Assembly (NCBI GenBank): GCA_034620365.1
Contig: JAQGEQ010000270.1
Span: 682,001-746,000, forward strand
Source: Pegea sp. RAD2-039
Lineage: Eukaryota > Chordata > Thaliacea > Salpida > Salpidae
Reading direction: 5' to 3'
Length of the DNA: 64,000 bases
Shown: one piece after another, positions 12,101 through 22,160 of the stretch
How the letters are laid out: each line of letters begins with the position of its first letter
How positions within the stretch are numbered: position 1 is the stretch's first letter
Program-made: the position numbers and the translations under genes
Notes under the pieces: model-generated
What the model saw: only the letters and a program-made list of their open reading frames with translations
Databases searched by the model: none
Told to the model about the DNA's origin: nothing

Positions 12101-15100
12101 TAAAATAGGAAAAAGACTTTTTTATAATAAAGATACAAGAGTAATAACTAGTTTTGTAATTTGCAGAGTACAACTGGAACGAAACCAAAAACAGCTGAAA
12201 ACGCAGCAATCATGACCGCTAAAGGGAAAATTAACCGACCCAAGCGTCTGGTGAAATTTAATGAGATGAATGAGACTACTGAAATGATGGAACAGGAAAT
12301 TTTTGATAATTGTTCGGACTTATTCGCGGAAAATGAAACAAAATTGAAAGTTTCTCCAGTTAAAGCAGATAGTGCTCAAAAAATAATAGAGGTCAGCGTT
12401 GATAGCAAAGCATCTGATGATGGTTTGAAGATATCAGCTACAAAGAGCCTAAATGAGTCGAATTATCCGGTATATCGTTCATTATCTGATACATATCTGC
12501 TGAAAAAGCGGGAAAAGCCACCAAAGGAACTGTTGAAGCAAGAATTTAAACAAAACTCGAAAGAAAAAGTGAAAAAGTCCACCGAAGAGTGCCAAGCTGT
12601 TCCTGATACAAATGAAACTTCAAAAACTCCTGAAGAAAAAGTGAAAAAGTCCACCGAGGAGTGCCAAGCTGTTCCTGATGCAAATGAAACTTCAAAAACT
12701 CCTGAAGAAAAAGATAAGATTGAAATTAGCAAACAAGTTATTGAGAAATGCAATCTTCAGCAAACTGAACCTAATGCTTTTAATAATCATATTGAACTAA
12801 GTGCGATTACCATTCCAAACTACATACCGGTAAGTTGTTATCTAAATGTTTATCATTTTCAAAGATAGTTAAGTAAAAGAAACTTGTCTCATAATTGCAA
12901 ACTGTTTTATCTTTACAAAATACTAAATTGGATTTTAATCTTTTTAGGACGAACAAGAAGTGTGGCCCTTATATGGGATGGGAATGAGTAGATCTGAATC
13001 TCAATTTAGTCCATTCCGCACAAATGTAAGGAATCGTCTTAGCGTTGATGCTAAGATCTAACAACTTGTATCGTTTAAATACACTTACACAATATTTAGA
13101 AATAATTCTTTTGTCTAGAAGTTTTCGATTTTTTCTTTTCTTATCTTATGTTTTAACATTTGTAGAATTGCCGAGAAAAACCTCTTACATATATTAATGA
13201 AACCAGCTTATCTGATTCTGAAATAAGTCCATTTGAGCCAGCTGTAAGCAAACAGAATAAAAAAGCTGTAGCTGATGATTGGAAAGCTTTCATCCCAGAA
13301 GTTGATGTAAGTTTAGTAAAAGTATGGCACAAAAGAATTTTGTTGTTAATTTATATTGTTTCAAAATTTCAAATAATATTAATTTTTTTAATTCTATCGA
13401 TTTTAAAGTTACATTTAAATATTTTAAGGACCATCAAGAAAGACCAGGTACATATATAATCAAAAGGAAGTTATCTGATTCTGATATAACTCCATTTGAG
13501 TCGGATGTAAGTGATTCATTTTTTTATTTACTTGTTTACACTGTTTACTGTGTTGTAAGCAAATAATTACAGACTTTTCAAATTTATATTATATCACAGG
13601 TTGAAGAAGATGTAGTTGATGAACGAAAAGCTTCTGTTGATAAACCAGATTTAAAAGAAAAGAAGAAGAAGAATAAGAAGAACAAGAAGAAGAACAAGAA
13701 GAAGAAGAAATCTTTTTTTAAGATGTTTACTTCTAAAAAAGCTTCTATTTCAAAAGTTGAAGTAAGTTGAATAAAAGTATGACATAAAAAGAGAGTTTCT
13801 AACCTAAAGTATATTGCCATCGACTATAAATTTTATACAAAACCTAAGCCAATAAAATTGTTTTAAATAACAAGTAATAAATCTGGTTTTTAATGAAATC
13901 CATATTTTGTAGCTGAAAAGCACCAAAGAAAAAGAGTTGGAAGCACCTAACAAGTCTAAAAAGGTATTTCAATACACTTGATAATTATTATCAATGATAA
14001 ATTTGATTAAAAATCTCATTCCTTTCTTTTAACTAGTCATCATTTAGAATGAATCTTTTTTGTAACAGTCTTTGATTTTTCAAGTCATGTTTAATCTTTT
14101 TAGGACGAACAAGAAGTGTGGCCCTTATATGGGATGGGAATGAGTAGATCTGAATCTCAATTTAGTCCATTCCGCACAAATGTAAGGAATCGTCTTAGCG
14201 TTGATGCTAAGATCTAACAACTTGTATCGTTTAAATACACTTACACAATATTTAGAAATAATTCTTTTGTCTAGAAGTTTTCGATTTTTTCTTTTCTTAT
14301 CTTATTTTTTAACATTTGTAGAATTGCCGAGAAAAACCTCTTACATATATTAATGAAACCAGCTTATCTGATTCTGAAATAAGTCCATTTGAGCCAGCTG
14401 TAAGCAAACAGAATAAAAAAGCTGTAGCTGATGATTGGAAAGCTTTCATCCCAGAAGTTGATGTAAGTTTAATAAAAGCATGGCACAAAAAGATAGTTTC
14501 TAACCTAAAGTGTTTTGCTATCGACTATAAATTTCACATACAAACTAAATCAATAAGCTTCGTGTGTGGCAAGTAATATGTTTAATTACTTTCATGAAAG
14601 TATTTTTATATTAAAATGTTAATATTTCTTAGAAAGAATTACTTTGTGTAGATTTTTTTAATTCTATCGATTTTAAAGTTACATTTAAATATTTTAAGGA
14701 CCATCAAGAAAGACCAGGTACATATATAATCAAAAGGAAGTTATCTGATTCTGATATAACTCCATTTGAGTCGGATGTAAGTGATTCATTTTTTTATTTA
14801 CTTGTTTACACTATTTACTGTGTTGTAAGCAAATAGTTACAGACTTTTCAAGTTTATATTATGTCACAGGTTGAAGAAGATGTAGTTGATGAACGAAAAG
14901 CTTCTGTTGATAAACCAGATTTAAAAGAAAAGAAGAAAAAGTCTTTTTTCAAAATTTTTAGTTTCAAAAAAGCTTCTATCTCAAAAGTTGAAGTAAGTTG
15001 AATAAAAGTATGACATAAAAAGAGAGTTTCTAACCTAAAGTATATTGCCATCGACTATAAATTTTATACAAAACCTAAGCCAATAAAATTGTTTTAAATA

Positions 15101-16075
15101 ACAAGTAATAAATCTGGTTTTTAATGAAATCCATATTTTGTAGCTGAAAAGCACCAAAGAAAAAGAGTTGGAAGCACCTAACAAGTCTGAAAAGGTATTT
15201 CAAAGAGTTTATTAATAGTAATCGATTGTCAACTTATTTAAAAGCTTTTATTTACATCATTTAAATACACTTGTATAATTGAAACTAATTATTTTTGGTT
15301 ACATTTTTTAATTCTATCGATTTTAAAGTTACATTTAAATATTTTAAGGACCATCAAGAAAGACCAGGTACATATATAATCAAAAGGAAGTTATCTGATT
15401 CTGATATAACTCCAATTGAGTCGGATGTAAGTGATTCATTTTTTTATTTACTTGTTTACACTGTTTACTGTGTTGTAAGCAAATAGTTACAGACTTTTCA
15501 AGTTTATATTATGTCACAGGTTGAAGATTTAGTTGATGACCAAAAAGCTTCTGTTGATAAACCAGATTTAAAAGAAAAAAATAAGAAGTCTCTTTTTAAG
15601 ATGTCTACTTCTAAAGAACTTTCTATTTCAGAAGTTGAAGTAAGTTTAATAGAAATAACAAAAAATAAATAAAAATAAATAAAAATAAAGAAATCTTTTT
15701 GTGTGGCAAGTAATATGTTTAGTTACTTTCATGAAAATATATTTTGTAGGAGAAAAACTTTAAAGAAAACGAGTTGGAAGCACCTAAAAAGCCCAAAAAG
15801 GTATTTCAAAAAGTTTATTAATAATTATCAATGACGAATTTGTTTAATAACTTCATTTGTAAGCAAACTAAAGAATTATGTGAATGAATCTAATTAGCTC
15901 CACTTTTACAGAAGCCAGCTCAACGATTCCTTTCAAGAATTTCCAAGCTTTTTAGTAGTTCTAGTGAGTAATATTTTATTTATATAATTTTAATTATAAA
16001 TTATAATTAAAAAACTGAATCTAATCTAACTTTAAAATTTAACAATTTATTTTTGCAGCTAAGAAATCAAAATAA
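9170..16075 (+). CDS. Uncharacterised disordered protein, ~29 exons, with tandem exon-block duplication
   Basis: Not recognised as any family. Roughly 1,200 residues, rich in Ser/Glu/Lys/Asp, with no signal peptide or membrane segment. Main exon starts: 9170, 9572, 9789, 9976, 10189, 10391, 10650, 10805, 11064, 11230, 11434, 11706, 11917, 12167, then blocks of exons A-E. Final exon 16059-16075, ending STKKSK-stop. All introns except the last are phase 0. Exon 1 holds two diverged copies of a 38-residue motif (SFKxxxxxG...KSSFF). Exons 7 and 10 share RR...AWG...RPK. Exon 14 has two adjacent 24-residue repeats (EKVKKSTEECQAVPD...). Exons A, B and C each carry a variant of SDSxIxPFE. Block 1 (A-E) is 12948-13963, block 2 (A-E) 14104-15194, block 3 (C-E only) 15349-15800. 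A Lys-rich run in D suggests a nuclear or nucleic-acid-associated role, which is speculative. Confidence 0.75.
12563..12710 (+). repeat. 72-bp direct repeat inside exon 14
   Basis: Two consecutive, nearly identical 72-bp units encode EKVKKSTEECQAVPD(T/A)NETSKTPE. They differ at very few bases, so this is a recent in-frame duplication. Confidence 0.85.
12940..15810 (+). repeat. Tandem duplication of a five-exon block (introns included)
   Basis: Sequence from about 12940 to 13965 recurs from about 14092 to 15195 with near identity in exons and introns. The exon-A starts are offset by 1,156 bp. A third, shorter copy from about 15300 to 15800 contains only the last three exons (C, D, E). The copies differ in the B-C intron and in the length of a Lys-coding microsatellite (13670-13712) that is expanded only in the first D exon. 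The array can expand or contract without shifting the frame because every exon is phase 0-0. Confidence 0.9.
13660..13715 (+). repeat. AAG/AAC-rich microsatellite coding poly-Lys/Asn
   Basis: A run of AAG with interspersed AAT/AAC codons in the first copy of exon D gives a K/N stretch about 14 residues longer than in copies 2 and 3. This is local slippage expansion. Confidence 0.8.
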
Positions 16076-16569
16076 ATCCAGGAATTTTTACAATTTGTTC
16101 TGTGCCAAAGAATTTGCCCAACAAGAGCGTGAGAAAACAACTTTTCTATATTATACAAGTGCAACGAAAACTTTCCTTTACTGCATCCCAAAGATCCGCA
16201 CTTAAAAGACTCTCTCTTCTTTTATGTAGACTTTGTGTATCGTACTCTCGAATGTTTGTAGACAAATCGAATAAATAAAATGTCATCACCAAATTTGCTG
16301 CAGTTAACCAATTTACAAAATTGTTTTTGAAAAATTATAAATTATTAGTTATTTAGCTCAAAATATCCAATACTTCAAAATATAAATATTTTCTTTTTCT
16401 TAAATAGAAATGGGAAAGATTTGTAGAAAAACATAAATAGTTTTATTTATCACTTTTTAGCGACAATATTAAATCAGATCTTTTAGTTATGATTAAAAAA
16501 TCTTTTAAAAAATATAGAAATAAATTGGATTCGTTTAAAAGCAGCTGAAGTAGAATTAAGAGAAGTGAT
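16076..16569. other. Convergent 3' flanks
   Basis: AT-rich space between the end of the disordered gene (+) and the end of GPN1 (-). AATAAATAAAA near 16271 is a plausible polyadenylation signal for the plus-strand gene. No gene seen. Confidence 0.5.
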
Positions 16570-18303
16570 TTATCGTTTTGAGGTTGAAGCTTGCTCCTTA
16601 TTAATCATAGTTCTTTGAAGATAGCGTTGCAAGGAGTCCATATCAGCAGAAGTCTCATCTTTAAATAGGATGTTAGATTTAATTGAAATTGACAAAATAT
16701 CTAATTGTTAAATAAATAGTTCTAGATAAACAGTCCAGTGATTTTGTAATCAGTATCGAACTTTAGTTACAAAAATCTATTAATGATTAAATTCATAAAA
16801 GAAACAACAACAAACCTTGTTCATCATCTTCATCTTTAACATTTTCTTCTTTATTTTCTGTTCCTTTAGTTACTACAAAAGCTTCACCTGAAATGAAACC
16901 GTTCAGAGATTTGACAACAAAACTTTCCCTCAAATTACCTTGAGACTTGCTTTTTAGCTTTTCTTCTGCGTCTTTCTTTCGTTCGTCATACTCAGGTTTA
17001 AAATCTCTAAAAATTAAAAGAACTGTAAATTCCAATTCTTTCAAACTTGTTCAATAAGATTTGTCTTTGACAAAATTTCAAGTTCCTAAACTAACTACTC
17101 ACGTGATGTACTCATTTCTAGCTTCTTCAAATGCCTTTAAAAGATCTTCCATTCCTTCACCAGTAGCAGCAGAAAAGCCAACAAGCTTTAAAAAGTATCA
17201 ACTAACTTTCAAGCTTGATGAAATATCAACATACCTTCAAATGTTGATAAAATTCGTCTAAAACCAAACTCATAGAGCCACTTAAAACTGATATATAGCT
17301 AGAATCATTGTGTAAAGCGTTTCCAAAAGCCTCGAAGTCACTTGTCCATTCTAATGCAAATGAGTGGTCTACAATATCAGTCTGCAAAAGAAATGTTAGC
17401 TTCGGTAGCTTGTATTTGTTATATATTTCTAAGATCACTAAATCAAGATTATTTTTGAAGCTTCTAAAAACAGTTTTGAAATTAAAAAACTTAATTTCAT
17501 TTGCTTCATTTTATAAAAAAATTCAAATTTATAAAAATAAGAAAACCTTATTCATGACCACTATAAATGGAAGTTTTGTTTTGTAGAGTATACTGCAAGC
17601 ATACAACATGTTTGACATAAATGTAACTGGGCTGGTACATCTGGCAGTATCCATTACATAAACCACAACAGTCGGGAAAGATGAAGCCTAAAAAACAATC
17701 TCTAAAGATTTCTATCAGATGGTAATCAATAAAAATACCAAAGATTCCGTGATAATTGATCCAGAAGCCGACCAAGTGAAAACTTCAATCTGACCGGGTG
17801 TATCAGCAATTATAAAATCAACTTCAGGAGAGCGCTTATGCAGCAAGTCGACTACCTAACGTAAAATGATTTGGCAACAATGACTTTAAAATTAATGTTT
17901 ATACCTGATCAAATTTAGAAGCAAATAAATTTAAAGCAGTCATAATTCCTCCATTTGGACCTAAACCATACTCTCTCATCGCTTGCTTGTAGTTTACAGT
18001 GTCTTGGATGTCAATGTTGGCAGCGAAAGGCAACTCACTAACTGCTGGGTCTAAATTGACTATATACGGGACTTTTGTTGTTGTTTTGAGATAAGATGTC
18101 AATCTCTGTGCAAAAATATCAAAAAAAATATTAAAAAAAGAAGTTTTATTTGAAGTTAGTTGCTCATGTGTTCAAGTGTATTCGTTACAAGAATTACTAA
18201 TTTGATGAAAAACCTGAACAAAAGTAGTCTTTCCAGAACCTGCCATTCCTAAAACAATTATAACAGTTGGTTTTTTATCTTCATTTTTCTCATTTTGATC
18301 CAT
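16570..18303 (-). CDS. GPN1: GPN-loop GTPase 1
   Basis: GPN1 (XAB1) is a cytoplasmic GTPase that works with GPN3 in assembly and nuclear import of RNA polymerase II. Nine exons were read on the minus strand. Exon 1 (18303-18214) has the P-loop [10 protein letters not shown]. Exon 2 (18105-17905) has NLDPAV and the diagnostic GPN loop GLGPNGG. Exon 3 (17855-17739) has switch II DTPGQIE. The next two exons join as VVMNK-TDIVD, giving the NKxD guanine-specificity motif. [11 protein letters not shown] gives the G5 element. The C-terminal exons are acidic ([12 protein letters not shown]) and end [14 protein letters not shown]...KR-stop, as in the family. All junctions keep phase and all G motifs are intact. 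A Gln-Asn-Glu-Lys-rich lead precedes the P-loop. Confidence 0.95.
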
Positions 18304-18988
18304 TCTATTTGAAATAAATCAAAAGTTAATCGATCTTATTTGTTCAATAATTTAAAAAATACAAAATAGTCTTTAAGAATTAAAATTTATTCTGATTGTC
18401 ATAAAAATAAGTTTAAATTACTTTGAAGGTCTAAGTTTCTTGTAATAATTAAAAAAATAAATTTAACATTCAAAAATAGTTTATGAAATATATTAACTTT
18501 TTCTAGTACTAATAAGTAAATGACAAATAAAATTTCTTACCTAAAACCTAATTTGCAGTTTCTAAAAATTTAGAATAGTTAGAAAACTTGAAAGAAATAT
18601 TACTAAGAGTCTGAAAATAGAATATAAAGTGCAATTAGATTATAAATAAAACTTTTTTTTATTTCAGGTTTTATTATTTTGTTCAAGAATAAAAACTTTG
18701 ACAAAAATATAATTCTTTTTTTAAGTTATAACAGAATTTACATACAAATTGCAAACATTGGAAACCTAAACATATACTATTAAATAGTTTTGGAAAAAGT
18801 TAAAAGTACAATTTTGGATTATTGCCATTATAAAAGAAAAACTACATCACCAAACAAATCTAAGATAGTACAAAGTATTATATGAAAGTTAATGCAGTCT
18901 TGTATCTTAGCTATAGAAAATCAATATTTACATGATACTGTGTACAAAATACAAAACTTTACCTAGTATAGATATTTTTAAGTCAAAT
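18304..18988. other. Intergenic interval
   Basis: AT-rich sequence between the start of GPN1 and the end of SLC35C2, both on the minus strand. It should hold the GPN1 promoter and the SLC35C2 3' flank. No further gene or repeat seen. Confidence 0.5.
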
Positions 18989-20035
18989 TTATTGAGTATG
19001 ATAATTATAAATTTCAGACTCATTATCAGAATTTGAAGAGTCACTATTTATTAGTGTCATTTGAACAGTATCTTTTGTAGGTATTTTTTCTTCTTTTTCT
19101 TTAAATTTTGTATAAACATGAAGACAGATACCTGATATACAAGCGAAAAATCCAAACCAATTTAATAAAGTTAGTTTATCACCATTAACAGTAGTTGCTA
19201 AGATCAAAATACAAACTTCTTTAAATATGCCACTAACTGCTAAAGTTAAAGAAGATGTGTTTTTCAATAACAAATATTCAGAATAACTTAGAAAGAAGGC
19301 AAGAAAAGCCCCTATAGATATTCCTAATATTGAAGATAAGCTATCAGCAAGATCTTTAGAACCAAATATTAGATCTGAAGCAAAAAAATCAGGTCCTTCT
19401 AAAAACATTGCTAATGGAAAAAGGCCTATAAACATTGTTGGTTGTAAATGGAATAACAAATCAATAGGATTTGATAAGCCAAGCTCATTCTTTTGAGCTA
19501 AAATTTGTGATAAAGTCCACCTTAGTCCACCTAAAAAAGCAGCTACAAGAACCAGAATGAATCCTTCAAGAATAAATTGACTTGATTTATAAACAAACAT
19601 AAATAATCCAGAAGAAATCAATAAAACTATTATAATGAGTAAGCATCTTGGTTTTTCTAGTCCAAATAACAATGCAAATCCTAAAATAAATACAATAGAA
19701 GTAGTTTTTACCATAGTGTATAATGAAACCGTGATAAAAACAAAACTCCAGTTTGATAATCCAATATCTAAGGCACTAGCTAAGCCTGTCAGACAAACAT
19801 GTCTCATATAGTCTGACCATGACAAATATGGATTACTTTTTTTAAATCTTGAACAAAGGTTTCTGCAAATGCCAGAAATCATAAAAACAACTAAAAAATG
19901 AACACATGTGGTAACAAGAGGAAAATGAAATGATTTAAATAACCATCTGTTGTAGAATGTTATTCCAATAGCAAATATATAATAGAATAAAACAAGAGGT
20001 ATTGTATGGCGAGCTTCAGAAAGAAAAGTTCTCAT
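18989..20035 (-). CDS. SLC35C2: SLC35C2-like nucleotide-sugar/triose-phosphate-type transporter (single exon)
   Basis: A 348-residue multi-pass membrane protein of the drug/metabolite transporter superfamily. The start reads HTIPLVLFYYIFAIGITFYN-RW, the typical SLC35C2/TPT-domain opening. It continues with conserved blocks ALDIGLSNWSFVFITVSLYT, MVKTTSIVFI, GGLRWTLSQILAQK and LTLAVSGIFKEVCIL. About ten hydrophobic segments are visible, and the tail is hydrophilic and acidic (SDSSNSDNESE). Vertebrate SLC35C2 sits in the Golgi/ERGIC and is reported to affect Notch fucosylation. Transport of GDP-fucose is unproven here. The whole frame is one uninterrupted exon, unlike most genes in this window, which may mean a retrogene that replaced its parent or wholesale intron loss. 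Confidence 0.93.
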   Translation of the reverse strand: MRTFLSEARHTIPLVLFYYIFAIGITFYNRWLFKSFHFPLVTTCVHFLVVFMISGICRNLCSRFKKSNPYLSWSDYMRHVCLTGLASALDIGLSNWSFVFITVSLYTMVKTTSIVFILGFALLFGLEKPRCLLIIIVLLISSGLFMFVYKSSQFILEGFILVLVAAFLGGLRWTLSQILAQKNELGLSNPIDLLFHLQPTMFIGLFPLAMFLEGPDFFASDLIFGSKDLADSLSSILGISIGAFLAFFLSYSEYLLLKNTSSLTLAVSGIFKEVCILILATTVNGDKLTLLNWFGFFACISGICLHVYTKFKEKEEKIPTKDTVQMTLINSDSSNSDNESEIYNYHTQ

Positions 20036-20602
20036 TTTTGATTTATCTTAATTCTTTTATCATTGAATATCACACAAATGTGATACTTTTAAACAATTGT
20101 ATTACATTGAATCTAAATTTGAAAACAAAATATTATTGGTTTCAATAATTTTATAAAAAAATAATAATTTAAAATTAGGATAATTTCTTTTACTTTTAAA
20201 AACATTAAATTTAAGTTGCACTTGCAGGTAAACTTCAATAAATTTAAAGGATTTTAAAAATTACATTTCGAAAAGTTAACTTGAACCAGTATAAAAGTAT
20301 TTCTAAAAATTTTGTAAAAATTGAATAATTTCAAAAAACTATTGAATTATCAACTAAATTGATTAAACTGGCAATAAATTATTTAGATATTAGGGAAAAT
20401 CATGCAATCGATAGCTTTTTGATAGATAAAAATTTAATTAGTTAGATAGAGTTAAATAGAATAAAGGCAACTGATAATAAGCACTGAAGTTGTGTAAATT
20501 GTGTGGGTAATATTCTTAACTACGCACAAAATGGCTTTTTTTTAATGGGTTTGGATTTAAAATGCCAATACATCCATACATACGTTTAATATTTATTTAT
20601 TA
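20036..20602. other. Intergenic interval
   Basis: AT-rich upstream flank of SLC35C2. No gene, repeat or clear promoter element recognised. Confidence 0.4.
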
Positions 20603-20660
20603 AAATAAACCCGAAGGAGGGCGCCTGAAAAGGCACATTTTACTAACACTCATTCTCAAA
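20603..20660 (-). repeat. SINE-like core repeat, copy 1
   Basis: A 45-50 bp stretch (CGAAGGAGGGCGCCTGAAAA onward, then CACTCATTCTC) matches the segments at 45920-45975 and 52210-52270. On the minus strand it runs head to tail, with a neighbouring ATTTAT-like end. No tRNA-like head is visible next to this copy. Confidence 0.7.
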
Positions 20661-21073
20661 ACTGGTATTGTATATAGTAATAACTATTATATATAATTAT
20701 AATGAAATATATAATTAGGGTATAAATATCAAAAAATATATATAATACTTGTTATTTTAGTAGTTTCTATAGAGTATAACCGTGAATAATTACACAGAAT
20801 GTTAATAATATAAAAAATGAAAAATATTTGCTCTGATTAACATACTAGGTGATATGAGTTATTAAGATGTGATAAGAGTTATTAACGTCTGAGTTATTAT
20901 AACTTGAGAGAAGAACTAATGGAAAAGAAAGCATCGAGTTGAAAGTTAATTTAATTGTGGATAATTTTAAAAATCAGAACTAATTTGTATTTAATCTGGT
21001 GAATGTCTAAATTATATAAACTAAAAGGCTTGGATGTTCATAAGTAACAAGTTAAAATAAAGTTTCCTGCATA

Positions 21074-21400
21074 TCAATTTCGTAAATGTTGCCTGAACAG
21101 ATTCAATTTTTTGATATCACTAACTTGATATGACATCCATGCACTGACCTTTGCTGTGGTTATTTTCTTAGTGGCAGCTGATATGTTCGTTCCTCTCATA
21201 AACTTGATGAGATTTGTGGCTGTAGATATCTCCAAACAGTTTCTCCCTCCATTCACTCTCGTATTGTGTCTTGGCAACCCCTAACATCTTGTCACCAACA
21301 GCATCCTTGTCATAGCCCAGGCACCTAAAACGGCCTGCACTGATTTCAGTTCAAACAAAAATTTTCCACTCAAAGGCTCTTTAAATGCTAAAACTTTCTT
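21074..21400 (-). pseudogene. Unidentified degenerate coding-like fragment
   Basis: The minus strand reads through GC-richer sequence as CLGYDKDAVGDKMLGVAKTQ and then on to HISCH before stop codons. Composition and frame suggest a decayed insert rather than native intergenic DNA. The parent gene was not recognised. It lies just upstream of the ARF-family pseudogene and may belong to the same insertion. Confidence 0.25.
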
Positions 21401-21809
21401 CTTATCGTTTTTATGGTTGTGTTTCACGTTGTTCTTTTATTCAGTAAGCAAACATTTGGTAGAACAGCTCCCTACCACTCAAATCTCTTTAATCCATCGG
21501 AGACACAAAAATTACCCTTAAAGAATTGCAGTATATGGAGTAGAAGAACTTTGTTTCCAAGGTTATGGTGTGGAAAGAGATCAAATTAAACCTGATCATG
21601 GGCGTTTGAAACTTCCGATGGATCTTACACTCTTCTTATAAACCCAAGTCGTTGCAGAGTGCGCAGGGACTTTTTGGCTTATAAAGATGGGTTTAAATTT
21701 TTGGATAAGGTCCACTAATTCTCTATGTGAGAAGAGATAGGCGGTGAATTTGATGTAAAATGGGAACCACGATGAAAATATGAAATAGATTACTACGATT
21801 CGAAATGAA

Positions 21810-22160
21810 TATCTAGAAGCACCCTGCTAGAGCTATCAGTTTAGAACTAGAGGCTACTGGAAAACTATTGTTCAAGTTAAAATTGAACAAATTTTTCCAC
21901 TCATTCAACTATAGGTTTCAATGTAGAAATTGTATGCATGGGATGTTGACAATTAGAGGTTTATTTTAAAGGCTTGGAACTATTAACATATTTGATCTTC
22001 GTTGTTGACAGTTGTGATAGAGATAGATTTGACAAAGCTAGAACAAGGATTCATACTATCACTCCAGAAGAAGAGATGTTAAAAGCTCCTGTCCTTATTC
22101 TAGCTAATAAATAAGAGGATGATAGTGTAAAGAAGGTTGAACTACTGGAGGCTAGTCCGA
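21810..22160 (+). pseudogene. ARF-family small GTPase processed pseudogene
   Basis: Recognisable pieces of an ADP-ribosylation-factor-like GTPase occur in order on the plus strand without introns. These are a P-loop remnant (ATGKTIVQVK), a switch-I remnant (IGFNVEIV), a WDV remnant of switch II, FVVDSCDRDRFDKARTRIHT, and LKAPVLILANK followed by TAA. In the family the residue after NK is Gln (NKQD), so CAA has become TAA exactly in the guanine-specificity motif. At least two frameshifts separate the blocks. The missing introns suggest a retrotransposed copy; strong decay means it is not functional. Confidence 0.75.
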
